Positions 53,608-63,180 of a stretch of DNA of 64,000 nucleotides are shown here, piece by piece. How positions within the stretch are numbered: the stretch's first letter is position 1; each line of letters starts with the position of its first letter. Origin of the DNA: Symbiodinium microadriaticum. Lineage: Eukaryota > Sar > Dinophyceae > Suessiales > Symbiodiniaceae. The position numbers were made by a program, and so were the translations under genes. The stretch covers positions 214,305-278,304 of the forward strand of contig LSRX01000471.1 of NCBI GenBank assembly GCA_001939145.1, read 5' to 3'. The notes under the pieces were generated by a model. That model worked only from the letters and a program-made list of their open reading frames with translations, did no database searches and was not told the origin of the DNA.

Positions 53608-53860
53608 GGGTCCAGGGTTTAGGGGGTTTAGGGCTGAGGGTTTAGGGTTTAGGGGTTATGGGGGTCAGGGTTTAGGGCAGAGGGTTCAGGCTTAGCGCTG
53701 AGGGTTTAGGGCTTTATGGGTTTAGGGCCTATGGTTCAGGGTTCAGGGGGTTTTGGGAGGGTTTATGGCTTAGGCTTAGGGGTGTAAAGGTTCAGGGCTT
53801 CGGCTTCCTCCTTTAGAGAGGGTCTTACCAGGGTTACATTGGGGTTTGGGGTTTAGGGTC
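53608..53860 (+). repeat. TTTAGGG telomere-like block
   Basis: GGGTTTAGGG with GGGTTCAGGG variants; right half of the inverted pair around 53522-53591. Confidence 0.9.
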
Positions 53861-53908
53861 CCTCCAGAGTTACGAGTTTCTTTAAGGGGCAGGTCTCACT
53901 ACCTATAG

Positions 53909-54063
53909 GCTCCATGGTCGTTCCTTTTTTTGGGATTGCCTTCTAGGATCCTAAATTCCTAAATATAAACCACAACCGTAAACCCTAAACCTAAACCTCG
54001 AAACCCCAAACCCTATAAACCCAAAACCCACAAAAAGGAAGTACTTTGGAGCCTATGGGTAGC
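53909..54063. mobile_element. family 5 hairpin, long copy carrying CCCTAAA
   Basis: CTACCTATAGGCTCCATGG left and GGAAGTACTTTGGAGCCTAT right. The interior has gained a CCCTAAACCTAAACC patch, showing that telomere-like DNA also inserts into these elements or expands within them. Confidence 0.65.
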
Positions 54064-54564
54064 GCCTATGAGAGAGCTCGGAGTTGAAGGGTTCGGGGCT
54101 CAGGCCTCGATGGGGTTCAGGGTTTAGGATCAAGCCGACTGTTCGAAGCTTCCAGGATTTGCGGTTTCATGCATGTAGGGTTCAGGATTTAGGGCTCAGA
54201 ATGCTTGAAGATTGAGGCTGAAGCTCTGAACAATGTAACAAGCCCATTACCCTTAAGCAAACAAGTTGGCGGTCTTTATATAAAAGACTCCAAACCCAAC
54301 AAAGCAAGCAACTGTAAACAAAGGACGTACCCTAAAGCCTGAAATTCTAAGGTTTACATTCCAGGCTTGCAGAACCCCCTGGCCTCTCTTCTTATATCTG
54401 TGCCCCTTCCATGCCTTGTACTTCCAGGGCCCTCAAAACAAATCTCGACAGGGCCATGCAGAAAAGCTTAGACGGTCTCCCAAAGTGCCACCACAGTTTT
54501 TCGTTTTGGACTTATAAGCTGTCAGAGTTCGGGTCGGCACTCATGGTCGCGTCATGCTGGATCG

Positions 54565-54741
54565 GCGGATTCTTTGCACTTCGTAGGTCCGTAGGTGTCG
54601 GCATCAAGGAACATGGCCACGTTGAAAACCAACGAGGCCAGGAAGCCTTCTTCCCCGCTAGCAATGAAGAGAATCTTGCCAGTCCAAACCAGATGCGAAG
54701 TCATCTCATGAGGACCGCCAGGTTGCAACTCAGCCGCCATC
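54565..54741 (-). CDS. exon of an unknown, possibly membrane, protein
   Basis: After TCTGTCAAG|G the minus strand reads MAAELQPGGPHEMTSHLVWT, then GKILFIASGEEGFLASLVFN and VAMFLDADTYG. The hydrophobic stretch ILFIASGEEGFLASLVFNVAM could be a buried helix or a weak membrane span. It lies just downstream of 54838-54981 on the same strand and likely belongs with it. Direct phase-0 joining of the two would give a stop, so another small exon (perhaps EDLERLSMAPLQTG at about 54745-54810) or a different join is needed. Confidence 0.55.
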
Positions 54742-54837
54742 CTTGACAGAATGCCCGGTCTGAAGAGGAGCCATGGAGAGCCTCTCTAGATCCTCCTTTG
54801 TAAGGTGACTTCGAGGTTGACAGGCTCAGTTGTCATC

Positions 54838-54981
54838 ACTGATGGAGGAAGCTTCCACAGCTCCTCCTCCAAGAATCACACAAAGAGACCTCATCAACGA
54901 TTTCAAGATACCTGTGTACCATATGCCAGAGGACACTATGTCCGAATCTCTCGCGATCTCAATGAGGTGTTGTTCAGTCTT
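54838..54981 (-). CDS. exon of an unknown protein, well supported
   Basis: The 48 codons read KTEQHLIEIARDSDIVSSGI then WYTGILKSLMRSLCVILGGG and AVEASSIS after a GCACCCAG|AAG acceptor. Amphipathic helices and GGG turn look like a compact domain. The likely donor is AGT|GATGAC (GA type). The opposite strand is open too, but lower in quality. Family not identified. Confidence 0.6.
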
Positions 54982-55393
54982 CTGGGTGCGATGGCTTGGG
55001 TTTGGGTCTCGCTTGTAGCTTGTAGGGTTTAGGACTTAGCCTTAGTAAGTTCTGGGTTTTGGATTGCCCTGAACCTAAACCTTAAACCCAATGCCTTAAG
55101 CACTAAAAACTAAACCCTAAAACCCTCAACCCTATGCTTCCAGGCTTAAGCTTCAGATGTCATGCTTAAGTTTCGGGCTTTAAGGTTTGAGGTTTATGGC
55201 TTGGGCCCCGCAAGCCCCAAACCCTTCACCTTAAAGCCGAAGCCCTAAGCCGCTTCGGGGCTTCAAGTTCTGGGTATATGGTCTAGAGTTGGGGCAAGAA
55301 CCTGTAGACGGTAGCTCCAAAAGGACGAAGCTTGTGGCTTGGGCTAAGGAGCGTTGAAATTGAAACTACTCTCGACTTTAAGGACATATGTGC

Positions 55394-55492
55394 GTAGTTC
55401 TGTAAAGTAACGTCCCTTTTGGGCTCGTTTTTTTTATAAGGGTGCCGGACTATCTTGGGGACCTGAAAAGGGACCCACGTTTAGAGAACTAC
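55394..55492. mobile_element. MITE-like hairpin, family 2 copy d
   Basis: GTAGTTCTGTAAAGTAACGT left end, GGGACCCACGTTTAGAGAAC right end. Confidence 0.7.
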
Positions 55493-55835
55493 CCATGTAT
55501 ATCTCAGCCTCAAACTCAAACCGAAGCGCCGAATACATCGCTAGCGAAAAGGACCCCTTGTGGAATCATCCTTGTAGTTGCCGCTGTACCCGATACAAAC
55601 CCGGCGCCGCGGGGCCTTGTTTTTATACACCCGTACACAAGCAAACAACAAGTACTGAGAGATCTAAACTCTTACTGCTTCGGACTGCTGGGAGAGCCAC
55701 AACCAAGCCGTGAACAAGAAAGTGCCTGAACGGGCATGTAGACAACCGGCTGGATCACCCGCATCGTGACACGAGGTGCGGTTTGGTGGACCTCCTGGGG
55801 ATTCTTGAGCATTTGTTTGGTCCGGGGGTGGAGTT

Positions 55836-55941
55836 AAAGGAAACTACAGGTGGGGAGTTTAGGGTATATAGGGCTTCTATAAGGCTTCTATAAGGTAAAG
55901 AGACCTTCAAAAAGGCTCCTATAAAGGCAACTACCCACCTG
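55836..55941. mobile_element. family 7 element, full copy
   Basis: AAAGGAAACTACAGGTGGGG at the left; AGGCAACTACCCACCTG at the right forms a short imperfect inverted end. Internal GGGCTTCTATAAGGCTTCTA repeats. Confidence 0.7.
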
Positions 55942-56571
55942 AAAATGTCCTAGATGGAGCGCCTTAGGACTTCAGGGTTACGAGTACAAGCTCAGAGCTT
56001 CAAGTCTGAGGGCTTCAACAGTCTCGAATCTGAGGGGTTTCGACATGCACTCTACCATTGTGGGATTCGATACCTCCAGTAGCCACGCACCCCAACTCCA
56101 AGCTCTTCTTCCTAAATCACCCGGAACTCCAAACCCTACACCCCTAAACCCCAAAAACCCAAAAACCCCATTTAAAAACTCACCAAAAACCCCTTATAGA
56201 TCCCGTTAAATGAACCCCAACCGAAACTCCCAGCTCCTTAAAAACCCTAAGCCCCGTGTTGCTGTCGCGCTGTCGTAATGAGAGCTCGGCACTCACTTGC
56301 TCCGTCTCTGACGGAACACCCGACGAATACTCGCTGAGCAAGGAAGCAGAAGGACTTCGAGTGTTGAGTCGGTAAACCCGTAGTAGCCCAAAGAAAAGAC
56401 TGCAATACATGCGGAGGTTCAATATGGCATACCTTTGTACACATGTACTGCTCTTGGGTCATGTATGAGCATGCTTACAAACTAACAACTGGAAGAAGAT
56501 TACTGAATAAGTAGATAATTTGGTGTGCACATGTACAACTATACACATACGTACATACATGCATGCATACA

Positions 56572-56633
56572 TTCAGACAGACAGACAGACAGACAGCCAG
56601 CCAGCCAGCCAGGCAGGCAGGTAGGCAGGCAGG

Positions 56634-56667
<34 letters not shown>

Positions 56668-56668
56668 T
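56572..56668. repeat. (CAGA)n(CAGC)n(CAGG)n compound tetranucleotide tract
   Basis: A symmetrical series CAGA, CAGC (CCAG), CAGG (GGCA), CAGA. The blocks suggest stepwise mutation and expansion. Open frames here (Asp-Arg-Gln-Thr or Leu-Ser-Val-Cys) are artefacts. Confidence 0.95.
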
Positions 56669-57156
56669 GTATGTTTGCATACATACACGTGTATATGCAC
56701 GCGTGTATAAGCTTGCATCGCGTAACTGTGGGTCTTTTCATGCCGTATACAAGTACCCCCTACTCGCGCTAGATGACCTTGATCACAAATATTCGTTTCA
56801 TTCTTGCCTGAAGCCTGAGACTCCTTAGACTCTGAACCTTACACCCTACCCTGGGGACAATGACCCTGAAAAGTAGGGGCTCTATACCTTATTCTATGAA
56901 TCCCTATATGAACCCTAAACCCTTGTAGGGTTCATTTCGTCCCTAAGGTAATGTCTACACAGTATTGTTTCCGTAATGCGGCCGCAGCTTCTCGTCTTAG
57001 CCTTCCCGGCACAAACATGCTTGCCCTAAACCATCGACTGGCTGCTTAACAATAAGGGAACCCTGTTTTGGGCGGTGCTGAGTGCAACTTACGGCACCGG
57101 ATACTGTGGGTGTATCTTCGGGCCTTGGGTTTTGCAAACACGTCCAATGTGTTCCT

Positions 57157-57268
57157 ACGGTTGATGATATAAATCCTGCATTACCCATAAAAAGATGAAT
57201 AAGGAATATACCATAGTTCCCATAGTTGAGGGTCCCTAAGGTAATGCAGGATTTATATCATCAACAGA
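57157..57268. mobile_element. MITE-like hairpin, family 1 copy f (reverse orientation)
   Basis: ACGGTTGATGATATAAATCC left; GGATTTATATCATCAACAG right, near-perfect inverted ends. Confidence 0.85.
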
Positions 57269-57781
57269 AGGTTTCAGGTTCACGGTATGGGTTGAAGGTT
57301 GAGGACTGGAGATCAGGGTCCTAGCTCCCGAGTGCCCCCTGAGATTCAAGGGAATCCAAGTCCCTATCATGCAGAATTGATTTGCCGCCTGAAAACAACG
57401 AAGGAACAAAAGGGTGCTACCAGGGAACTACGGGGCGTCTAGGAGAAACCTGAATGCCTTCCTTTAGTTGCAGAAAGTGTGCAGTCGGCATCCCTTCTGG
57501 CTTCGCTTGCTGTTTAACAGTGTGGCCTGAGTCGGAAGTCGCGCCCGAGTCCAGAACATCTAACTACGGTGTGCATCTTTCACCTGAGCTACGAGCCTGA
57601 AGCTTTCAGAGTGTACTTAACAGTGCAGACACCCATTATAAGCTCCACTCATATCCAGGACTCTAGAAGGCATCCCTGATATGATTTCAGGTCTTCCATC
57701 ACCGAAACGAGCATTCTACATGCGTTGTTCGATCAGGGTCTCGGGGTCTGAGAGCTGTAAGTATCGTTCCGTGCAGGTCTT

Positions 57782-57882
57782 TTTAGGGGCCTTAATGATC
57801 AGAACAGGGCTTTGTATATCACAGTTTATTCAAACGAGGGACGATGAGGGCATGCTATTACTAAGTATTCCAAGCCTCTATA
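57782..57882. mobile_element. family 8 hairpin repeat
   Basis: TTAGGGGCCTTAATGATCAG left; AAGCCTCTATA right (complement of the same end), more diverged than at 34050. Confidence 0.5.
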
Positions 57883-58766
57883 AACCGCTTCATTAAAACA
57901 AGATGCAAGAACTAGCTTCTTATGCTAGTGAAGCTGCATTGGACATCTACGACACCGATTCAAAGACTGTCCTAACATCTCCCGCGTGATGTAGTGCGCT
58001 ATGCTTGGGCTCACGACTCTAAACCCTACAGCCTAAAGAGACCCTAAACATTAAGCTGTACAAAACCACACGGCCCACTGCCGTGCTCGGCCCGAAATTC
58101 TGAACCCACGAAGCAAAGGCCACACCATAGATCCAAACCATTGAACTATCCACTGCCTCATTACACAAAAGGACAATGCAGCTGATAAAGAGCAACCCAA
58201 ACGTGCCAAACGCAGGCGGCGCGATCCCGAAAAAAAAGATCAGGACGAAGGGATGCATCGCAGCAATATTTCCCCATGTTGGTGGCGAGGTGTTTGTTTT
58301 ATGAAAGCTACATGGAAGGTCAAGAAACGTGGCGATGAGGCTTCATTCATCTGGCCCGATGCTGGAAATCTGCTTATATCCTGCGCAGGGTGTAGACCGC
58401 AAGACCTGGTGCTCTGTGATTTCTTGAGGTCAGGGAAACCCCGAAACCCCTAAACCCCAAATCCTTAACCCCTAAACCCTAAACCCCTAAGCCCTTCACC
58501 CCTATACCCGAAACCCCAACCCCTAAATCGAATGATAACGTGTTTTGTACTTCAAGCTTTCCCTTCTTGAGACAAGTTTTGGCCTTCTGCCCATAGTAGG
58601 TTGCTGCATTTAGGCCCGATACATATAAGCCCTACCTGCCTTGTTGTATAGGAACTGCAACCATATTTCACGCAGGCAGTATAATTCGAACAGAGTTCTG
58701 GGACATGTTATACTTGTAACTGTGGAATGAGGAGCCCTAAGGAATAGTAAGAATTCAGGGTTCCAA

Positions 58767-58809
58767 GTATGTATGTATGTATGTATGTATGTATGTATGT
58801 ATGTATGTA
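58767..58809. repeat. (GTAT)n microsatellite
   Basis: About ten tetramers followed by a short AT/CA mix. Confidence 0.95.
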
Positions 58810-59319
58810 TATACACATATACCTCTACATATATCTTTGAAATTCCACAGCATGTCCTCGCGACTTTTCGGTTTGATCGATGCATCCCGGAACGCTGCAG
58901 AGATTTCTTGGAAATCTGCTTGCATCACTGCTGAGGTTCTCCAACTCTAAACAATCTGACTCAAACCCTACATAACAACCCCAACCCTTGAAAGCCCTAA
59001 AGCCCGTCTGTGGCCTTGACTGGTTAAACCCTGTAATTCGCGTAGGACTGTTCCAAACGAGTTACAGGCAGCCTCCGCAGTTGCTATGATACTGCCTAAC
59101 CGATATACCTGAAGCTGGCATAACTTGCCTTAATATTCTACTACAAACCCCAATTTTATGGACCTTCCAAACAGCAAGTTCTGGAAGGTTAGGCCAAACT
59201 CTAGAAGCCCCAAACCCGTAAACCTATGCCGAAACTCTGGCCTAACAAGAAATACTTACTAGTCCTGAGGGCTCTTGATTACACAGCCATGGTACAACAT
59301 ATCCCCAAAAAAAATTGCC

Positions 59320-59435
59320 CTAAACCCTGAACCCTGGGCCCTCGGCCCTAAACCCCAAACCATAGACTCTAGACCTAGACCCCAAACCCTAAACCCTGAA
59401 CCCTAGGCCCTAAACCCTAAACCATGGGCTCTGAG
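59320..59435 (+). repeat. CCCTAAA telomere-like block
   Basis: CCCTAAACC and CCCTGAACCCTAGGC units, left of the small island at 59465-59515. TTTAGGG lies on the right to about 59625. Confidence 0.85.
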
Positions 59436-59464
59436 CCTCAAATCAAGACAGAAATCTAGGAGCC

Positions 59465-59525
59465 GTCAGGCTTTGGACTTGCCATCGTCGGAGCGGGAGC
59501 CTTCCCAAACAGGTTGTTGGTTTAA
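59465..59525 (-). CDS. candidate terminal exon, unknown protein
   Basis: Minus-strand frame NLFGKAPAPTMASPKPDGS ends at a TAG. Short, Pro- and Ala-rich. Support is the island position between opposite arrays and the stop directly before repeat; the acceptor is not clear. Confidence 0.3.
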
Positions 59526-59626
59526 GGTTTCGGGTTTGTAGGGCAGTAGGGTTTTAGGGCTTAGGGGTTGAGGGTTGCAGGGTTTAGCAGTTCAAAAGCT
59601 TAGGGTTTTGGGTTTAGGGTAGGGTG

Positions 59627-59666
<40 letters not shown>

Positions 59667-59869
59667 GTGTGTGTGTGTGTGAAAAGGTGTGTCTCTGTGT
59701 GTGTGTGTGCATCAGTGCGTGTGAGTGAGTGTGTGCGTGTACATGTGTATGTGTACCTGCATGTGCATGTGCATGTGCATGTGCACGTGCATGTGCATTT
59801 GCATGTGCATGTGCAAGCGCACTTGCATGTGTATGTGTGTGTGTGTGCGTGTGTGTGCATGCGTATGCG

Positions 59870-59901
<32 letters not shown>

Positions 59902-59943
59902 TGTATGTATGTATGCATGCATGCATGTATGTATGTATGTATG
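59627..59943. repeat. compound (AT)n, (GT)n, (GTGCAT)n, (GTAT)n tract
   Basis: More than 300 bases of successive simple repeats. Frames of 68-170 codons on both strands (Met-Cys, Val-His, His-Thr) arise from it and are not genes. Confidence 0.95.
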
Positions 59944-60953
59944 TTCGGCTACAGCATGATGTAGCATGTTACATAGATTCTGAGACTGAGAAATGTGATG
60001 ATCGCACAACACTCAATGCAATGCTCCGGGAAATGCGTCAGAGCTACCGCAAACGGTCGGGAGCCATCAATATGCGGACGATAGCACAGACACTGCAACC
60101 AGAACCCGAAGTCGTGAACCCTCATCCTATCCCGGAAGCCCCAGTGGACTCAACCCTACCAGCCCTACCAGTACTGTAAGGTCCAGAAACCCAAGCCCCA
60201 AAAAGCCTCCGAGCCTTCAAGCACCAAACACTGAACACTGCTCCCAGATTTCTGAGGATGCAGTGCTTTCGGGTTTTGGGATTTGGGGTTTTGAGGTTTG
60301 CTCGAGGTTCAGCTCAGGATGATCACACAACTATGAGCACGAGCCCAGCTCGGACATGCAATAACTCTCAGAAACCCGAACCTACAACCTGAGACCCTGA
60401 AACCTAAACCCTCGAGACCCTGAGCCCTAAACCCCAAAACCCCTTAACCCCTTAACCCCAAACCCCTAACCCCCCCCCCCCCCACCCAAAAAAAAAAAAC
60501 CTTGAAGCGCCAGACCCTGGAACGCTGAAACTCCACCATCCAAGACTTCGAACCTCCAGGGACCCCAACGACAGAACCTGAAACGCTTAGAATAGGGTTT
60601 GGGGGGGATACTATACCATAATAAAATGTGCTGTGTGCTAATAAAGGCGCCTTAATCATGGATGTTTTGGTGTTTTTAACACTAGAGCTATATAATCTAA
60701 TCAGGAACCCCCCAAAAAATCACCCCACAAACCGCATACCCTATAAACCCTGAACATCTTACATGCGCCTTATAGGCTCCAAAGCTGAGGCCCTGCATCC
60801 TGAACCCTGATCTTTAGCTCTACGCCCCGCAAACAAACCTTTTCTGCAAAGCGCCCAAGCGGCCCTCGCGGCAACTCACACAGCGTTGAAGGGACAGCTT
60901 TGAAGGGCAAGAGAGCAAGCTGCCTAAACCCTATAGACCCTAAACCCCTGCTC

Positions 60954-61036
60954 TCAGCACTTCTCCAGGATCTTGATGAGAACGTCGATCGCGGTGGCGA
61001 CGGCCTTGTTCTCGTGTACCCGGATGCTTGCCGGGA
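60954..61036 (-). CDS. terminal exon of an unknown gene
   Basis: CTATTCAG|TC is followed by PASIRVHENKAVATAIDVLI then KILEKC and TGA. It is a clear amphipathic helix at the C-terminus. With the exons at 61179-61229 and 61281-61330 it forms the 3' end of a minus-strand gene. The entry phase needs one preceding base, which fits a GC donor at AGAG|GCTC in the previous exon. Confidence 0.65.
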
Positions 61037-61178
61037 CTGAATAGAAGCTCTACGGGAATATTAAAAGGTGACAGAAGTGTCCAAAACGAGGCTTGATCTC
61101 AAGAAGAGATGTCCGCAAACTTCAAAACAGGCACCCTGTACATGCCAATGAAGCCTTTATAGCGGTATGAGCCTCAAC

Positions 61179-61229
61179 TCTGAACCTTGAGCCTCTTCCG
61201 CCTACGCCGAAGCCGGAGAACTTAGGTTT
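61179..61229 (-). CDS. penultimate exon of the same unknown gene
   Basis: Reads KPKFSGFGVGGRG after a CCGCAAAG acceptor. The exact 3' end is unsure: GC at about 61190 gives the right phase for the next exon, while GT at 61178 does not. Gly- and Phe-containing, flexible. Confidence 0.5.
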
Positions 61230-61280
61230 CTTTGCGGAGGCAAGAGGCTTCCCTAAACCCTAAACCCCTAAACCCTAAAC
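61230..61280 (-). repeat. 51-nt intron made of telomere-like repeat plus a duplicated exon end
   Basis: On the minus strand the intron starts GTTTAGGG directly after exon sequence ending CTTGCCTCCG, has 31 bases of TTTAGGG repeats, then a perfect 15-base copy of that exon end (AGCCTCTTGCCTCCG), then CAAAG. GT and AG ends are canonical and the join keeps phase 0. See the findings. Confidence 0.75.
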
Positions 61281-61330
61281 CGGAGGCAAGAGGCTGAGCA
61301 TCTCCAAATCATCTTCATGCTGGTGAAGAC
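61281..61330 (-). CDS. exon of the same unknown gene
   Basis: GCCTCGCAG|GT is followed by LHQHEDDLEMLSLLPP, ending at CCG|GTTTAG. It is acidic and helical. The last 15 bases are the source or copy of the direct repeat inside the following intron. Confidence 0.6.
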
Positions 61331-61479
61331 CTGCGAGGCTACCAGGACTAGTGACTTAAAAGGCCGCAACGCCCCGGCCGGGGGGGGGGGGTGCTTCTCA
61401 AGGGTTTAGGGTTTAACGTGTGGGGTGTAGAGTTTGGGGCTCCGGCTCAGAATTGCTTACTGCAGCTCCCTCTAGCTCT

Positions 61480-61600
61480 ATCCGGAGCCATTTTTTGGAT
61501 TGGGGCCCAGATGCACCACAAGACGTAAGTGTTCCGGAAAATTCCCTGGAGGTGCCCTGGGGATATGACGGGACGCTGGGCGATTTTCAAGGTTCCGGGA
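61480..61600. CDS. coding-like island, strand unresolved
   Basis: Minus, after TCCCCAG|G, reads TSREFSGTLTSCGASGPQSK then KWLRIELEGAA and would precede the gene at 61.3 kb. Plus reads SHFLDWGPDAPQDVSVPENS and has a GAC|GTAAGTG consensus donor. Both are plausible. Confidence 0.35.
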
Positions 61601-62391
61601 GGGTTATGGCTTATCTAAACCTGGTCCCGCTCCCTATTCCCTATTACTACTACACCCCAAGCCCCCTACCTCCTACCTCCTAACCCTAAGGGCCGACCCC
61701 TTATAAATCCATTAAATCCTGCACGGATCCAACAACTTATTTTTCTTTCACTCCGAAACTTTCCAAAACCCTGACTGGCTTGACCAGAGTCCAAACCGCA
61801 TACGTACCGTACCAAAATGTACCATGCAAGACTACGGCTTGCTGTTCTGTACTTTTCTGCACCGTATTTATCATTGAACTCTAGCGTAGCCATACTGAAC
61901 CTCTTTTACGCGAGCCTGGAGCTCTAGCACAAACCTCTTAACCTCAAGAAACCCTAAACTACGCACCCAAGGAGGAGGTTGCGGGCATGAAGACAGACAT
62001 CGTGCAGCAGAAGGAGAAGGCCCAGCTGGAACGGTCGCCATCATTTATTTTTCTGGCCAGTAGCCCACGGCCTAGGGAGGACATCGTGCTAGTTAGTTGT
62101 TTGCAGCGAGTAAGTGCAACTTATGCGGCTCATAATGGTAGTCGTAGAGCTGCGGTGAAATGGACGCGTTGTAACTGAAGTATTCAACAACCAGGGGCAG
62201 GATGGCACGGGGTAGTAATGACCAAAAAAGAGTAGGATGATGCTGCTGCCGACTCGATTCGTGTCGAGTGTAGCATGAGTAGTACTAGCTAATATTGTTT
62301 TGAAGAAGTGGCACGGCACCGTTGAGCGTGGCTCGTGTCGCAGTGCATTTGCAGTACTACTACGACCACTGCTCCGCACTAAGCCTAAACG

Positions 62392-62535
62392 CTAAGCCCG
62401 CAAACAAAACACACCATGTGCCTTAGCCTGCCCTCTTCTCAGGCCTGCAAAGAAGCCGGCAGCTTGCTCCAGACTGGTACCAGCCCGGAGGCGAGCGTCG
62501 CCATCCAGGCTCTGCTCGAGGGTCTGAGGGGGCTC
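62392..62535 (-). CDS. coiled-coil gene, last recognised exon
   Basis: After AAATCAG|GAG the minus strand reads EPPQTLEQSLDGDARLRAGT then SLEQAAGFFAGLRRGQ and runs to a TAG. It joins the previous exon (ending LAFDQR) in phase 0. The true 3' end may come earlier if there is another donor (for example AGA|AGAGGG). Confidence 0.6.
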   Translation of the reverse strand, partial: EPPQTLEQSLDGDARLRAGTSLEQAAGFFAGLRRGQAKAHGVFCLRA

Positions 62536-62576
62536 CTGATTTAGGGTTTAAGGTTCAGGGTCTTGAGGTTCGCAAC
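62536..62576 (-). repeat. 41-nt intron consisting largely of telomere-like repeat
   Basis: The minus-strand sequence starts GTTGCG, contains CCCTGAACC and TTAAACCCTAAA, and ends ATCAG. It has canonical GT and AG ends and both flanks are coding in phase. Here CCCTAAA, not TTTAGGG, is in the sense direction. Confidence 0.6.
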
Positions 62577-63101
62577 TCGCTGGTCGAAGGCCAGCTTCGC
62601 CTCTTGAGGCTCTTCCGCGTGACCTTGCGTCTGGCCTTCATGGCTTACAGCCACATTCAGCTTGCCACCGCCACCGGGCACCACAATGTCACCCGTGAAG
62701 TCCGGTGCCTCGAAGTTGGGAATCTGCACATCGAAGGAACCCTCGTGGACCTGGCCCACCTTGATCTCAGGCAGCTCGATGTTGATCTCTGGGATTTTCA
62801 CACTGGCGGAGACCTGCACGGAGATGCAGTTCCCCACGGCCAAAGTGTAGTCCTTCAGGCCAGCCTCCAGCTCTGCGATGTAGGCGGGGCAAAACTCGTG
62901 TGATCCCTCTTTCTCGGAGCTTAAGCCTAAGCCCAAGGACTCTTCCGACTCCTTCTTGGCCTTGGCCTTCTGGCACTCCTCAGCTTCTTGCTGAATGTGC
63001 TGCAAGGGCTGGCGATCCTCCTCCACCTCCTTCTTGGTCTCAGTGATGCTTGCCGCGCACTTCCCCAACTCCATCTGCAAGTCGTACAGCTCCTGGCATT
63101 C
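62577..63101 (-). CDS. coiled-coil protein, main exon
   Basis: This is the largest coding exon in the window (about 175 codons). The first part is a coiled coil (ELYDLQMELGKCAASITETK, then KEVEEDRQPLQHIQQEAEEC and KAKAKKESEES). The second, after AELEAGLKDYTLAVGN, has beta-type repeats PEINIELPEIKV, SFDVQIPNFEAPDF and GGGGKLNVAV. Heptads suggest oligomerisation. I know no family with this exact layout. The upstream reading frame is restored only if the 79-nt element at 63102-63180 is removed. Confidence 0.75.
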
Positions 63102-63180
63102 GTGCATACTGTCTTGTATGCTACGTGTCCCGAACGATAGGAACGTCACGTTACGATACCACAGACAGTATACCGCACTC
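63102..63180 (-). mobile_element. 79-nt introner-like element with inverted ends
   Basis: ATACTGTCT and its exact complement lie near the two ends, inside a longer imperfect inverted repeat (GTGC..ATACTGTCT..GTAT.C.TA.CGTG). The element lies between GAGTGC and GAATGC, an imperfect 6-base duplication. It has no GT-AG ends in the usual place. Removing 79 nt (not a multiple of 3) joins KLQEC to QELYDLQ in frame. Confidence 0.7.

Noticed and set aside
56475-56772. Leu-Ser-Val-Cys and Asp-Arg-Gln-Thr frames
   Set aside because: Products of the CAGA/CAGC/CAGG tetranucleotide tract.
59600-60179. Frames of up to 170 codons rich in Val, Cys, His and Thr
   Set aside because: They come from GT, GTGCAT and GTAT simple repeats; the non-repeat tail (after about 59945) is short and shows no domain.
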